NCBI GenBank assembly: GCA_019914945.1 | Contig: CM034099.1 | Span: forward strand, 22,036,704-22,100,703 | Direction of reading: 5' to 3' | Source: Typha latifolia | Taxonomy: Eukaryota > Streptophyta > Magnoliopsida > Poales > Typhaceae | DNA length: 64,000 nucleotides | In this document: piece after piece, positions 36,985-47,945 of the stretch | Numbering within the stretch: the first letter of the stretch is position 1 | Layout: every line of letters begins with the position of its first letter | Program-made: the position numbers and the translations under genes | The notes under the pieces: model-generated | What the model saw: only the letters and a program-made list of their open reading frames with translations | Database searches by the model: none | Told to the model about the DNA's origin: nothing

Positions 36985-37330
36985 AATAGTAGAGCGACAA
37001 CTTTTTAACATAAGCTTCATAATTAATATAAATTTAAATAGCATTATAAATAGAGCATAACATCAAACTCGATAACATAAATAAATACAAATACCGAGCA
37101 ATCTCGATGATTTCATGAGCAAAAGAGTCTCGAGTTAGCCTATGGTTCCATCGTGTTTCATTGGGCCTATAAATTTCATATGGCTGAAAAACTTAATATT
37201 ACCAAACCTAACAGAAAGAATAAAATAATATTAATGAGCAAACCATACAACAAGACAAGTTAAAAGAACGCATCAAAATCTAAGAACGATGAGATAGACG
37301 GAGAATAGATTTTATAGCCGATGAAAGCAG
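36985..37330 (+). repeat. Fragment related to the 34.5-kb repeat
   Basis: AGAGCGACAACTTTTTAACA and AAACTCGATAACATAAA match, with a few changes and similar spacing, the flank of the repeat copy at 34.58-34.68 kb. The purine-rich core is absent here, so this may be a truncated copy. Confidence 0.4.
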
Positions 37331-37764
37331 AGATGAACGACCGTCAATGTTAGATTTTATAAAATGCTTATTATACATATATTATTGTTAAGAAAATAAC
37401 AATTGTAATCTGATAGGTGACATACACGCTTTCCGAGGCAACAATTGCTACAGTCCCATCAAAATTCAATTGATGTCCAAATTTCCTCAGATATCATGTT
37501 TAACCTTATTAATTAGGTTAGGTTAAGCTTCACTATCTTTGTCAAAGAAGTCTCTCTTTTTTCTCACTCCTACTCGGTCCTATCGATCCATGAATCATAA
37601 ATTCAGACTCTCCGTAATTTATTAAAACTGATATATAATAATAAAAAATTTAATATCGACAAGGATATTTCATGATCTATCAAAATCTCTCCTAATTAAT
37701 AGGTTAAAAAGGTATTAAAATCTCATAAATAGGTACATAATTTCACAATCTAAACCGCATGATT

Positions 37765-37765
37765 G

Positions 37766-37800
<35 letters not shown>
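37765..37800. repeat. Compound (CT)n-(AT)n microsatellite
   Basis: CT run followed directly by AT run. Confidence 0.9.
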
Positions 37801-39912
37801 ATGGTTAAATAAAGACCATGTAACATGATGAAGAAGAATGCAAAAGACTTACAACTTAGAATTAAGAAACTAGATAGTTGTGCATGTGTGAAAGACTTGA
37901 TATTTATTTCAACAATTCCTTCTCCTCTAGTCTTTTTTTTTTTTTCTCTCTTAGTCCTTTGGTCAAACACCAAACAAACGCGTTTCATGTACGCCAAACA
38001 AAAATTATTCTGATATCTCCATGCATGCAATCCAGCCATAGAGAATCAATTAAGAAATATGTTAGCCAAGTCAAACCCCAAATTCACACCACTGGATCGA
38101 GTTCAAGATTTTGCTCTACAACCACTAAATTTTCTTGCACTCGTGGGGCCATACAATATATGTAAATGTTTATGTATGCACCACTATTACTAATAACAAT
38201 ATTATGATCATGGTAATTTCACACCTAACTTAATTTGTCGTGATGTACATTGAGATATTTTAATTTAGAAGTAGAACGTAATAATGTGTATGGGTCGATA
38301 TGGTCCATTTTATCAACTCATTAATTTCCTAAGTTGGTGACAGTGAATGCTTAGGGATAATTTTATCTTTTATTTTTATCATTTATAATCACTTGCGGCC
38401 TTAGGGAATATCGATTTTGGCTTAGTGTTATTACGTAGTACTATCGAGTTAGCTGCAAGCTGCTAACATATATAGAATATGGTGGTCACAATATTAATTT
38501 ATATGCAGGTTGTTAATTAGTATGCATGAAATATAAGAGATAATATCCTTTTTTTTTCTTCTAAATATCATCAATATTTGAGATGCTTTTTTTTCCATAC
38601 ACCTTTACGTTGGTACGTAGCTCTAATTAATCTCTAATTACTATTACGACTCCTATCGTCGTTCTAACTATTCCTCTTTTACGTTGGTAGTTCGTTTTCT
38701 TTCAGACTACGACATAGCAATAATTGAATGTCACATACTGTTTGATTTCTCCCCCTCTATTTAATTACGAACTATTTGAGTATTACGTGGAAAGCGGCCA
38801 GTTTAATCCCTCGTTTCAAATCAAAAACAAGAGTGAAAGTGACTAACTTTCGACAAACATCTCACTTGGACTATACGTTGCAATAGTTATAGTAAGACCT
38901 TTTCGGCTAATTTTGGATTACCACTCCATATTAGCACCGACAAGTGGTATTAAAGTTAATGGCTCCAGTAATCCTTAAACTATTCTCTAATTAAGCAGTT
39001 TTATGATCCTTCGTTTAAGCACACGAAACTTGAATTAGGACAAGAGGAGAGCTATTTGGTATAGGACTCGAATTGAATGGGTTTGCAATAACTAGAAAAG
39101 AATCAGGCATAAAACTTAGGTGAGAGATGGATTGGAGTCAAAGGGAGTAATTGATCCGAAACCTCACACAAGAAGGGGAGTAGTACAAGAGGTTTTAGTC
39201 TCCCATCTTGGAAGGAAAGAATGTGAAAATACTCAACCTTGGGGTTGTATATAGGTTCCAAATGAATTAAATTTTGGGTCAACGCATCTTCCATTAAAAT
39301 CAAACTTAACCATAACGAGTCCAAAATTCTACTTCTTTTAACCCTTTTCTTGCATTATTGAGATGGACTAACCTTTTTAACTTAGTCAAAACGATTAATG
39401 ATCGATCCAATGTGATCAGGTGTACCTACCTACCCATTGAGAAACTCTCCACTTTGATTATGGAGAGAGAGAGAGAGAGGAAGTCACCATCGACCTTGCA
39501 GTTAATTTTTATTTATTAGTTATTTTTAATCCTCTTACTCGGTATTCCATGCACCAACCGAGAGAATAAGTCTCTGTGTTCAAATTTATTATTCCAAATG
39601 GGCTGCATTCATAGACTAACAAACTCGCAATTCATTCAGACCCCAATAGGAAGTTTCTGAGAATTAGAGGAAACAAGACCACTTCTCTTATTCCCAGTTG
39701 CTTGAGAAGATGTTCCTGAATACAGGGAAGGAAGGAAGGAAGCAATAAAGAGGAGCAGAGGAGAGCATAGAAAGGGGAAGCAAAGAGGGAGCTCTGTCTC
39801 TCTTCCTCTGTTTCCCTCCATATACGAGCTTGTGAGAAGCTAGCAGTAAAACCTCTTCCTTAATTTCCTTGTCGTCCGGTCGCCGTTAAATTTTGCCGTG
39901 GTTGTGTGAGAG

Positions 39913-41301
39913 ATGAGAGAAAGGAAAGGAAACAAAAGTTGGCATCCGAGGATCAGTGATTGTGTATTAATGATGCTAGTTATGGCGATCCTCCTTTGGA
40001 GCTCGCCGGCGGTGGCAGCAATCGATTACAAAGATGCGCTTTCCAAGAGTCTTCTCTACTTCGAAGCCCAACGCTCCGGCCATCTACCGTACAACCAGCG
40101 CGTCACGTGGCGCGGGCATTCCGGCCTCACCGACGGCCTGCAGCAAGGAGTAAGTCTCAGTCATCCTTCTTAATTTGCAACTTTTTTTCTTCTTTTTTTT
40201 TTTTTTTTAAAAAAAGATCTCTTTCAACTTCTCATCTTCATCTTTTCTAATCAAGAGATATATTCTCCACAACTTTCCAGGTGGATTTAGTCGGAGGATA
40301 CTACGACGCCGGCGACCACGTCAAGTTCGGGCTTCCCATGGCCTTCACCGTCACGATGCTGTCATGGGGCGTCATCGAGTACGGCGGCGATATCGCCGCC
40401 GCCGGCGAATACCAGCACGCCTTGGAGGCCATCAAGTGGGGGACGGATTACTTCGTCAAAGCACACACGGAGCCTTACGTCCTCTGGGCCGAGGTAAAAA
40501 AATTTCTTTTTCTTTTTCTTTTGGAGCTGATCATTAACTACTCTTACTACTAGATGAGTAGTTGCATCGATCATTTAATCACATATATATCATTACAGGT
40601 AGGAGATGGGGATACGGATCATTATTGCTGGCAAAGGCCGGAAGACATGACGACGTCACGACAGGCATACAAAATCGACAAAGAAAACCCAGGATCCGAC
40701 CTCGCCGGCGAGACGGCGGCCGCCATGGCAGCCGCCTCCATCGTGTTCAAGAAATCCAACCCACATTACTCACACCTCCTGTTGCATCACGCACAACAGG
40801 TACGTAACAAAACTTACTTATACAATATACATATATATTCTATCTAGACTTATAACTAATCTAAACGTACGTTAATTGTTATCGGCTGTGTTTTACTTGC
40901 AGTTATTCGAGTTCGCGGATAAGTACAGAGGGAAGTACGATAGCAGCATAGATGCCGTGAAGAGTTACTATGCATCAGTGAGTGGATACAAGGATGAGTT
41001 GCTGTGGGCGGCGCTGTGGCTCCACAGAGCCACTGGGAGGGAGTATTACTTGGATTACGCTGTCGACAAAGCTGAATCATTTGGAGGAGTTGGATGGGAA
41101 ATCACCGAGTTCAGCTGGGACGTTAAGTTCGCCGGCGTCCAAATCTTAGCCTCCAAGGTAAAATTAATTATATAGTTATATACATAGTTCAGCTGGGATG
41201 TTAAGAGGACCATAACACATTATAAGAGGTATTAGATGCACTGGGGAGAAGGATCAGATGCTAAATTTTAAGACTTGGGACTTTAGAATAGCCGTTCAAA
41301 G

Positions 41302-41340
<39 letters not shown>

Positions 41341-42429
41341 AAAGGAAGAAGAAGAAGAAGAAGAAGAATAGAATCATACAGTCGAGTTGAGGCATCAATG
41401 GTGTGAACATGCCTTTGTCTTGGGGGGGATTAAGACCTGACCACTCTAAAAGAGACCTAAATGTGGAGCTAACTTTATGCAATAGTAGGACACCAAACTT
41501 CGAGACTTATATATTTGTTTCGCTATCATAACAGCTGTTCAAAAGGAAACCATACGAAATATATCACCACTCTTATTTTTATTTTATTTCTCCACGTAAC
41601 CAAGCATTTAATTTGCCAACATAATGAGATGACTAGTTTGGTCTCGTTTCATGGCATGCCACCGACGCTAAAACAATTAATTCTAGCTATATATATAGAT
41701 TACTTTGTATATATATGAGATCGAATTATGGAATTTAGACTCCTAATTTTTTTTTTTTTTAAATTTCAGCTACTATTGAAAGGAGAACACTCGGAAAAGC
41801 ACAGGCACTTCTTGGAGCAGTACCAAACCAAGGCGGAATACTACTTGTGTGCATGCCTAGGGAAGAATAACGGCAGCAACGTCGACCGCAGCCCAGGCGG
41901 GATGCTCTATATTCGCCAATGGAACAACATGCAGTATGTCTCGAGTGCCGCCTTCCTCCTCGCCACCTACTCCGACTACTTGGCTGACGCCCGGCAGGAG
42001 CTACAGTGCCCAGATGGGCCTGTACAGCCCAGTGAGCTATTGGATCTAGCGAAAGCCCAAGCAGATTATATATTGGGCTCAAACCCAATGGGCCTTAGCT
42101 ATCTAGTGGGCTATGGGCCCAAATACCCCATAAATGTGCACCATAGAGGAGCCTCAATTGTGTCACATAAGGTGAACAATGGGTTCATTGGGTGCACCCA
42201 AGGATATGACGACTGGTTCGGGCGGCAGGGGCCGAACCCGAATGTGGTCGTCGGAGCGATCATCGGAGGGCCTAATTGTCGAGATAAGTTTAGAGACGAG
42301 AGGTGGAATTTTATGCAGACAGAGGCGTGTACATATAACACCGCACCGATGGTCAGCGTGTTTGCAAAATTTCATCAGTTAACTACCAAACGTATACAAA
42401 ATTTACCGGCTCAAATTTCTTCTTCGTAA
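39913..42429 (+). CDS. Endo-beta-1,4-glucanase, glycoside hydrolase family 9
   Basis: Five exons: 39913-40149, 40281-40493, 40599-40799, 40903-41157 and 41770-42429, giving 521 residues with all junctions in phase 0. A signal peptide is evident (about 1-36, ending PAVAA), so the enzyme is predicted to be secreted to the cell wall. The catalytic domain starts at [20 protein letters not shown]. Catalytic residues visible are Asp88/Asp91 in [10 protein letters not shown], the conserved His pair in VHHRG (426-427), Asp478 and the proton donor Glu487. There is no transmembrane helix and no C-terminal CBM49, so this is a class B (GH9B) enzyme. From recalled sequences it is closest to Arabidopsis endoglucanase 11 (GH9B8). 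Such enzymes trim amorphous cellulose or other beta-1,4-glucans in growth or abscission. Around the donor Glu the sequence is TEACTYN rather than the commoner EPTTY, which should be tolerated. Exon 2 is strongly GC-rich. Confidence 0.95.
41306..41370. repeat. (AT)n and (GAA)n microsatellites in GH9 intron 4
   Basis: AT run at 41306-41338, then a short spacer and GAA run at 41345-41370. Confidence 0.9.
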
Positions 42430-43884
42430 ACAAAAATGTAAATAGAAAAGCTTATAAAGTAGGTTATACTTTGTAGAGTAATTTATTTTTTTCTTTTAAA
42501 TTTTACATTTGTTGTTGAAATTTTTTATTGTGTGATTAGAAATTGAGGCATGTAAAACTTATTGTACTTTTACTACAAGAATAAAAGTACAAAGGAGGAC
42601 AGAGATATATGTTTGTTGCGGAAAAATTAGCCCTCCTTCAATTTTTTTTTTCAATCAAAATTGCCCAACTTCAAATTTAATACTAAAAATATATGTTTCA
42701 TTGTAACTATTAGTAAAATACTAAATTAATCAATGTTTTATCTAAGAAAAGAAAATATTAACAAGTTCAGTGTCTTCTTCTTATATATAAGATGTTAATC
42801 TAATCAACATTTTTGTATGACAAATGAAAAAATATATAAATTTAGCTAAATATATTAATATTTTATTAAAAGAATATTAAATAAATTATCGATAAGCTTA
42901 AAAAATACATATATAAATCGCTAAATATTTTGTTAACTTACAAATATAAATACTATTATTTATTAGTATTTCCATCTAAAAGTCCTGATAGCTATAGTAA
43001 AATAGACTCTTTTAATTATTAAATTTGAAATAATACAATTTTGATTAAAAAAAATTCTAAGACCAGCCTAATTTGACCAAAAACTCTATGTTTGTTAGCA
43101 AGTCTTTTCACAATCATATAGTAGATATGATATTTCTAGAGATTGTCCATCATATAAAACGAACCTACTTTATTTTTTAACGTATCTACTTGCTTCACTC
43201 TAAAGAGAGGAATCTAATGTTTATATTAGTCGTGCAAAACTTTCTATCAATATTCAAACATCCATGTGCTCTTTTGCCACTGCAACCAATAGCTTCTCCT
43301 TCGCGTTAATTCGCCCTTGAATGGTGTTCGACGAAATTCCTGAACCACGGAGACCACATCCAATACGTCACAGACAAGGTTGGAGCATGGAATTTTTCCT
43401 CCGGAACATTGCGTAAGAAGGTGGACAATGATAGCCAAGCGAAAGATCTAGATGAAGTCAAATGTTTAGAGTAGGCCATTTTAAAGACTTTTTTCTTAAA
43501 AAAATATTATATTATTTTAATCTTGGATTTGAACTCTTTATAATTTTAGATTTCAGTCATATCTTAGATGATAAAAATATACATCTGTTATATATCTTTG
43601 TTATATGGAAGTCAATGTGTATTATTTTAGATACATACGAAACCTCATATGATTATCTATAATTTTATACATAGGAAGTGAAGATGTGAAGTGAATTTAA
43701 ACATAGTTATACCAGGGTAAAATATAATTTTTTTCAAGTGATATATTTACAGACATGGAAACATGGAGTTAAACATGGATCCATTGTTTCTTTCTTTGAG
43801 ATGCAATATTTTGAAATGTTTATATTACTCGTTTTCTATACATTCATATACATATGCCCATAGTTCTTCTGTACATATTATATG
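42430..43884. other. Convergent spacer between GH9 and RbcX genes
   Basis: Very AT-rich, with no gene. A GC-richer patch at about 43250-43440 has a 63-codon minus-strand frame that matches nothing I recognise. Confidence 0.7.
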
Positions 43885-45372
43885 TCATTGCTCCTCGTTT
43901 TCTAAATGGCTGGTTTCCAAGACATACTCCCTCATGAGCTTTGTGTTGGATTCATCAACCATCTGCAACAAAGAATTTATATCTAAAGATCTTAATTTCT
44001 AGCAAGATAAGCTAAGATTAAAAATATATTTATATATATACATATATATCAAAAGATTAGAAGATCACCAACCTTAAAGGCCAGGTTTTTGAGATTTTCC
44101 CACTCGAAATCCGTTTTGCTATATGCTGAACGTACCTGTATTCGATTTGAAGGTATTGCTCAAAAGATGCTGAGATTTAACTTAGAAGATAATAACTTTT
44201 TTGCTGATTTATAATTCACTGTTACCTCTAAGATTCGGAGAGCTGTGGCAGGGGAAGAGAGAAAAGAAACAAAAAGAGAATAAGAAACATAGGTCAGGAC
44301 TTAAATTGATATGGTAATGACAAATGCTAAAGTAATACAATATTAATGCGCATATATATAGAAATCTTATCAAAATTATTATCATTCGCACCATATAATA
44401 TGAATATATTTGTCATTCTATTATATGCCAGCTGATTACCTAAACCTTTATGTCTTGGAGATTGGCGCATCAATGTTCTGCAGAACTTGTCCCCATCTTT
44501 CAAGGAGTGGTTGCTGGTGAACTCCATCAACTCCTCGTAAGCCTCAGCGTTGTAACTCTGTTCATAGTTTGGGAAACAGGGCATGGTTAGATAAAAGACA
44601 CTAATCCTAAATCAATGAAATTTACTTGATTTGGAATCCTAGGTTCACCAAATCCAACTAATTTGAAACTACGAACACTTTGTTGCAAATGAATTCCATC
44701 CAAATCCTACTTTAAATCATCGGATTTCATTACATACACAGAAATACATCCAAATTCATTGAAAGGTTCTATACAACAAATTAAGTGAAAGTAGAATTTC
44801 AAATACATTGGATGTTTTTATTCTTAATAAAATTCATGGGTGTAATAGGAAAAAAATTATTTTTAATTTGACTACTCTCCAAACAACAGAATTTATTTGT
44901 GTGAAATGAATTGAATTCTCTCCAAATGAAATCAATTAAATTGAACTTAAAAGTATTCCCAGATGTACCTTAAGTAATTAGATTTCAATTAACTAATCTT
45001 TCGGGTAATAGTGTCGGCTTCTTTCTTCTCTCTCCCGTGGGTCTTCCTTATCGCCAGTTGTTTCCAGCATGCTCCTCCCTCCCCCCTCCCCCTAGCCTCA
45101 GCTAGGATAAGAGCAAGGTTTTTATTTCCTCCATTGCAAGGTATTTCTCTCCTCCTCTTTCTCATCCCTTTTCTCTAGTCCTCTTTATCCTCTCTCTCCT
45201 CCCTTCTCCTTTTCTTTTCTTTCATTTTCTTCTTTTTTCTCCCTTTCCTCCCTATTTTGCTTGAATGAGGTTGCCGTGGTAAGGCCCTCCATAGCCACAG
45301 TCACAGTGGTTGAGGCTGCCTATAGTCATGGCCATCTAGGACATAGTCTCTATTCTCCCTCCCTCCTATCAG

Positions 45373-45425
<53 letters not shown>

Positions 45426-47415
45426 ATCTCCTTTTATTTCCCCCTTTTTTTTTGCTTTTGCACCCATCTCATGTTGCCCCTTGCCGGTGACTCCCCTCGG
45501 TCTACTTCATCTCTTCTTAAAAGCTAGTTGTGCCGCCTCCTCTCAGTCTATTGATGTTCATCACGCCGCTACCCGCCTTTCTCTTTCCTCTCCTACGAGG
45601 GTTACAGTCATAGATTTTGGTGTCCACCAGGTCACATGGTTGATTGGGTGGTGATTCATTTTTTCTTTTTGTTTATAGGTTGTAGCTATATTGCTTCAAT
45701 ATCCCCTCGAGATTTAAAGAAAGCTTAAGCTAACCAGCTTGTTTTATTTGAATATGTTGGGTGTTCCTCGTTCAGATCTTATATCCCCTTAGTGTCTAAT
45801 GCTTATTTTTTTGTAGTACTGGTAGATGAGCTCTTCAAAATATCTTCCACTTTCTATGTGTATCAAGCATTTGATTTCAGTGGATGTGGATGGATTTTTA
45901 TGTATGTAATGAAACTTGATGTTTTGATGTCAGATTTAGATGGAATTGTTTTTGCCACTATATTTAATTTTTTTTTTCAAATCTCAAAAGTAATATCCTT
46001 CTTCTGAAGCTCTTAATGAAATGAGTTCCAACTCCAAATAACACAATCAGATGGATTTGTTTTCATTATTTTCCTAAAAATAGAATCTATTCCTAATTGA
46101 AATCAATTATGTTTTAATGAAATGACGCTTTCAAAGCTTTGTTCATTTATATAGAATAAGTTTAATACTACTATAGCTATGATAATTTTAATACTTTATA
46201 AGAAAGTTTATTCTAGTATAAGTTAATATTGTGTTTCATTGTAAACTAGTATAGTATATAATAAATATATTTAATATGACATAAAATTAAAATCATATTT
46301 GGTAATAACTAAAATACCTTTGTAATAGATGGTCAACGAGAGAGGAGAGAGAGTGATTAGAATGATAATTGATTAAAATAATAATAATTGGTAAATATAA
46401 AAAATATTGAATCAAAGATAAGAGGAGAGATAAGTATTACAATACTAGTATTGTGATTAATAGTTATAATTACTAGTAGAAGGCGGCTTATACCAAAGTA
46501 AGTATGACAAATGAAAAGGTAGTCTTCTAGGACCATATGCTCAAACCTCTTACCTATCTTTATTTTTCAATAACTATCATAATAAGTCTAATCACTAACA
46601 CGAGTGGTTAGAGTCATAATTCTAAAACTAAGAGGTAGGGAAGTTCAAATTCTTATGTGGACGAATTGCACTCAATGTGTTAGAGCTGGCCTATCATAAC
46701 CTATTTATATGGGAGAATTAACCGATTATCCAATCTAATTATTAAGGACGATCATAGTATTTATCATATATAATCTACGAGCTCTAAAATTATGTTAAGA
46801 AACCACACTAGTTAATAATTAATTTGATTTTCTTTGACTCCTAAGAGAGTAGTTTGTATGTTGTTGAAGTCTTTTTAACACAACCTAGGACTCATTTACT
46901 TGGTACACAAGTCTTTCTTATTTGCAGGTTAACTTTCCCTTGTCTATAAACCCCTTATTAGCATTTGGGGCTTATACACTAAAAGATCAAAGCTTTTAGT
47001 GTAAGAAAAAAAATGGAACTCTCTCAATGATAATATATGGTTTAGTCTAGAAGGGGGTAAACTCTCTTAAAACTCTAATGGCGAGAAACCAACCTGAAGC
47101 TGGGCGAGGACGATCTTTACAGCGACGTAAGTGAAGAAATCTTGGAGGCCCTTCGCCGCCTTCGCTTCCGGCGACGCCTCTCCAAAACCTAGCACAGATA
47201 ATTTAACCAGATTCAATAGAGAATAAACATCGGGAAACCGAAATGAAATCTAGTTTAATCCTATTACCAGGAACAAACATCTTATTGCAGCGAGGGGATC
47301 GGAAGCCAAGAAATCGATTGGATTGCCCCCTCGAGGAGTCTCGTCTAATCCGCACGCCGAGCGAGCCTAACGAGGAGAGTGGAAGACGAGAAGGCGACAA
47401 AGTGATGCACTCCAT
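43885..47415 (-). CDS. RBCX: RbcX, chloroplast RuBisCO assembly chaperone
   Basis: Six exons on the minus strand: 47268-47415, 47094-47188, 44440-44557, 44226-44242 (17 nt), 44073-44135 and 43885-43962, encoding 172 residues. The N-terminal about 45 residues are basic and Ser-rich (MECITLSPSRLPLSSLGSLG...), a plausible plastid transit peptide. The mature part starts at MFVPGFGEASPEAKAAKGLQ and continues with DFFTYVAVKIVLAQLQ, the conserved RbcX helices, then DGDKFCRTLMRQSPRHKGLA, LRILEVRSAY and DFEWENLKNL. RbcX is a small helical dimer that clamps the C-terminal tail of the RuBisCO large subunit during assembly in the stroma. Intron 2 is 2.5 kb and carries low-complexity repeats, while the fourth exon is a micro-exon. 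Whether it is the RbcX1 or RbcX2 paralogue is not settled. Confidence 0.93.
45375..45420. repeat. (CT)n microsatellite in RbcX intron 2
   Basis: About 46 bp of CT repeats. Confidence 0.95.
46596..46652 (+). repeat. tRNA-derived SINE-like segment
   Basis: TAACACGAGTGG at 46596-46607 fits a polymerase III A box and AAGTTCAAATTC at 46641-46652 fits a B box. The roughly 45-bp spacing from A to B is near that of tRNA genes. No cloverleaf with full stems is visible, so a functional tRNA is unlikely. SINE family not identified. Confidence 0.35.
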
Positions 47416-47945
47416 TTCCCTCGCTTCGATCCACGACCTGTGCTCATCGTTAAGCCCTTGCTTCTTTATCCATCGCTCCTCTAATAAGAAGATGTGGCCT
47501 ACGTGGGCTTTAAAATTTGCGCTCGTTTGTGGACTGGTACTTCCGAATTATTCGCCGTCCGTTTCGCGATGAGAGTCGTGCTGGGATTATGATCGCAAAC
47601 GGATTTTTTTTTTAATTTTATTTTTTTTTAATTTTATTTTTGATTTCCAGATTGAAAGTAGTCAGTCCCTAGTACGAGGCAATGTAGTATAACGATAGAC
47701 CTTTAATGGATGGCCAAGATCGAAGGCCACATCCATGAGAAGATCCTAACGCCAGTATTCACTAGACAATTCCTTTTTCTTTTCTTTTCGTTTCTTTGAG
47801 ATTCTGTTGTGATATGTATTACGAAGTCACAAATAAAATAAAGTGCTTAGAATCATCTTATTTAAAGAACCATCGTTTATGTCTAATTTAGGATTTGAAG
47901 GTTCTCAAAGATTCTACTCAAGTAGTTCTACTCAAGGGGCAAAAA

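Larger units (their letters stand above)
32976..39912. other. Intergenic region between lipase and GH9 genes
   Basis: No gene is seen. It begins with the lipase 3' UTR. It has a 27-bp A run at about 33650-33675, the repeat block at 34.5-35.6 kb, a partial relative of that block at 36.95-37.3 kb, an (AAT)n run at about 36403-36421 and a (CT)n-(AT)n run at 37765-37800. The GH9 promoter should lie in the last kilobase, but I cannot place its elements with confidence. Confidence 0.7.
44558..47093 (-). other. Intron 2 of RbcX with repeat insertions
   Basis: It contains a pyrimidine-rich block at about 45.0-45.7 kb and a tRNA-like segment at 46.6 kb. No gene is seen. On the minus strand the block includes GCTAGGGGGAGGGG after purine-rich DNA, so it may be an inverted relative of the repeats at 4.4 and 34.7 kb. 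Confidence 0.7.

Noticed and set aside
43247..43438. 63-codon minus-strand frame in a GC-richer patch
   Set aside because: Looked briefly like a retroelement fragment, but no diagnostic motif could be confirmed.
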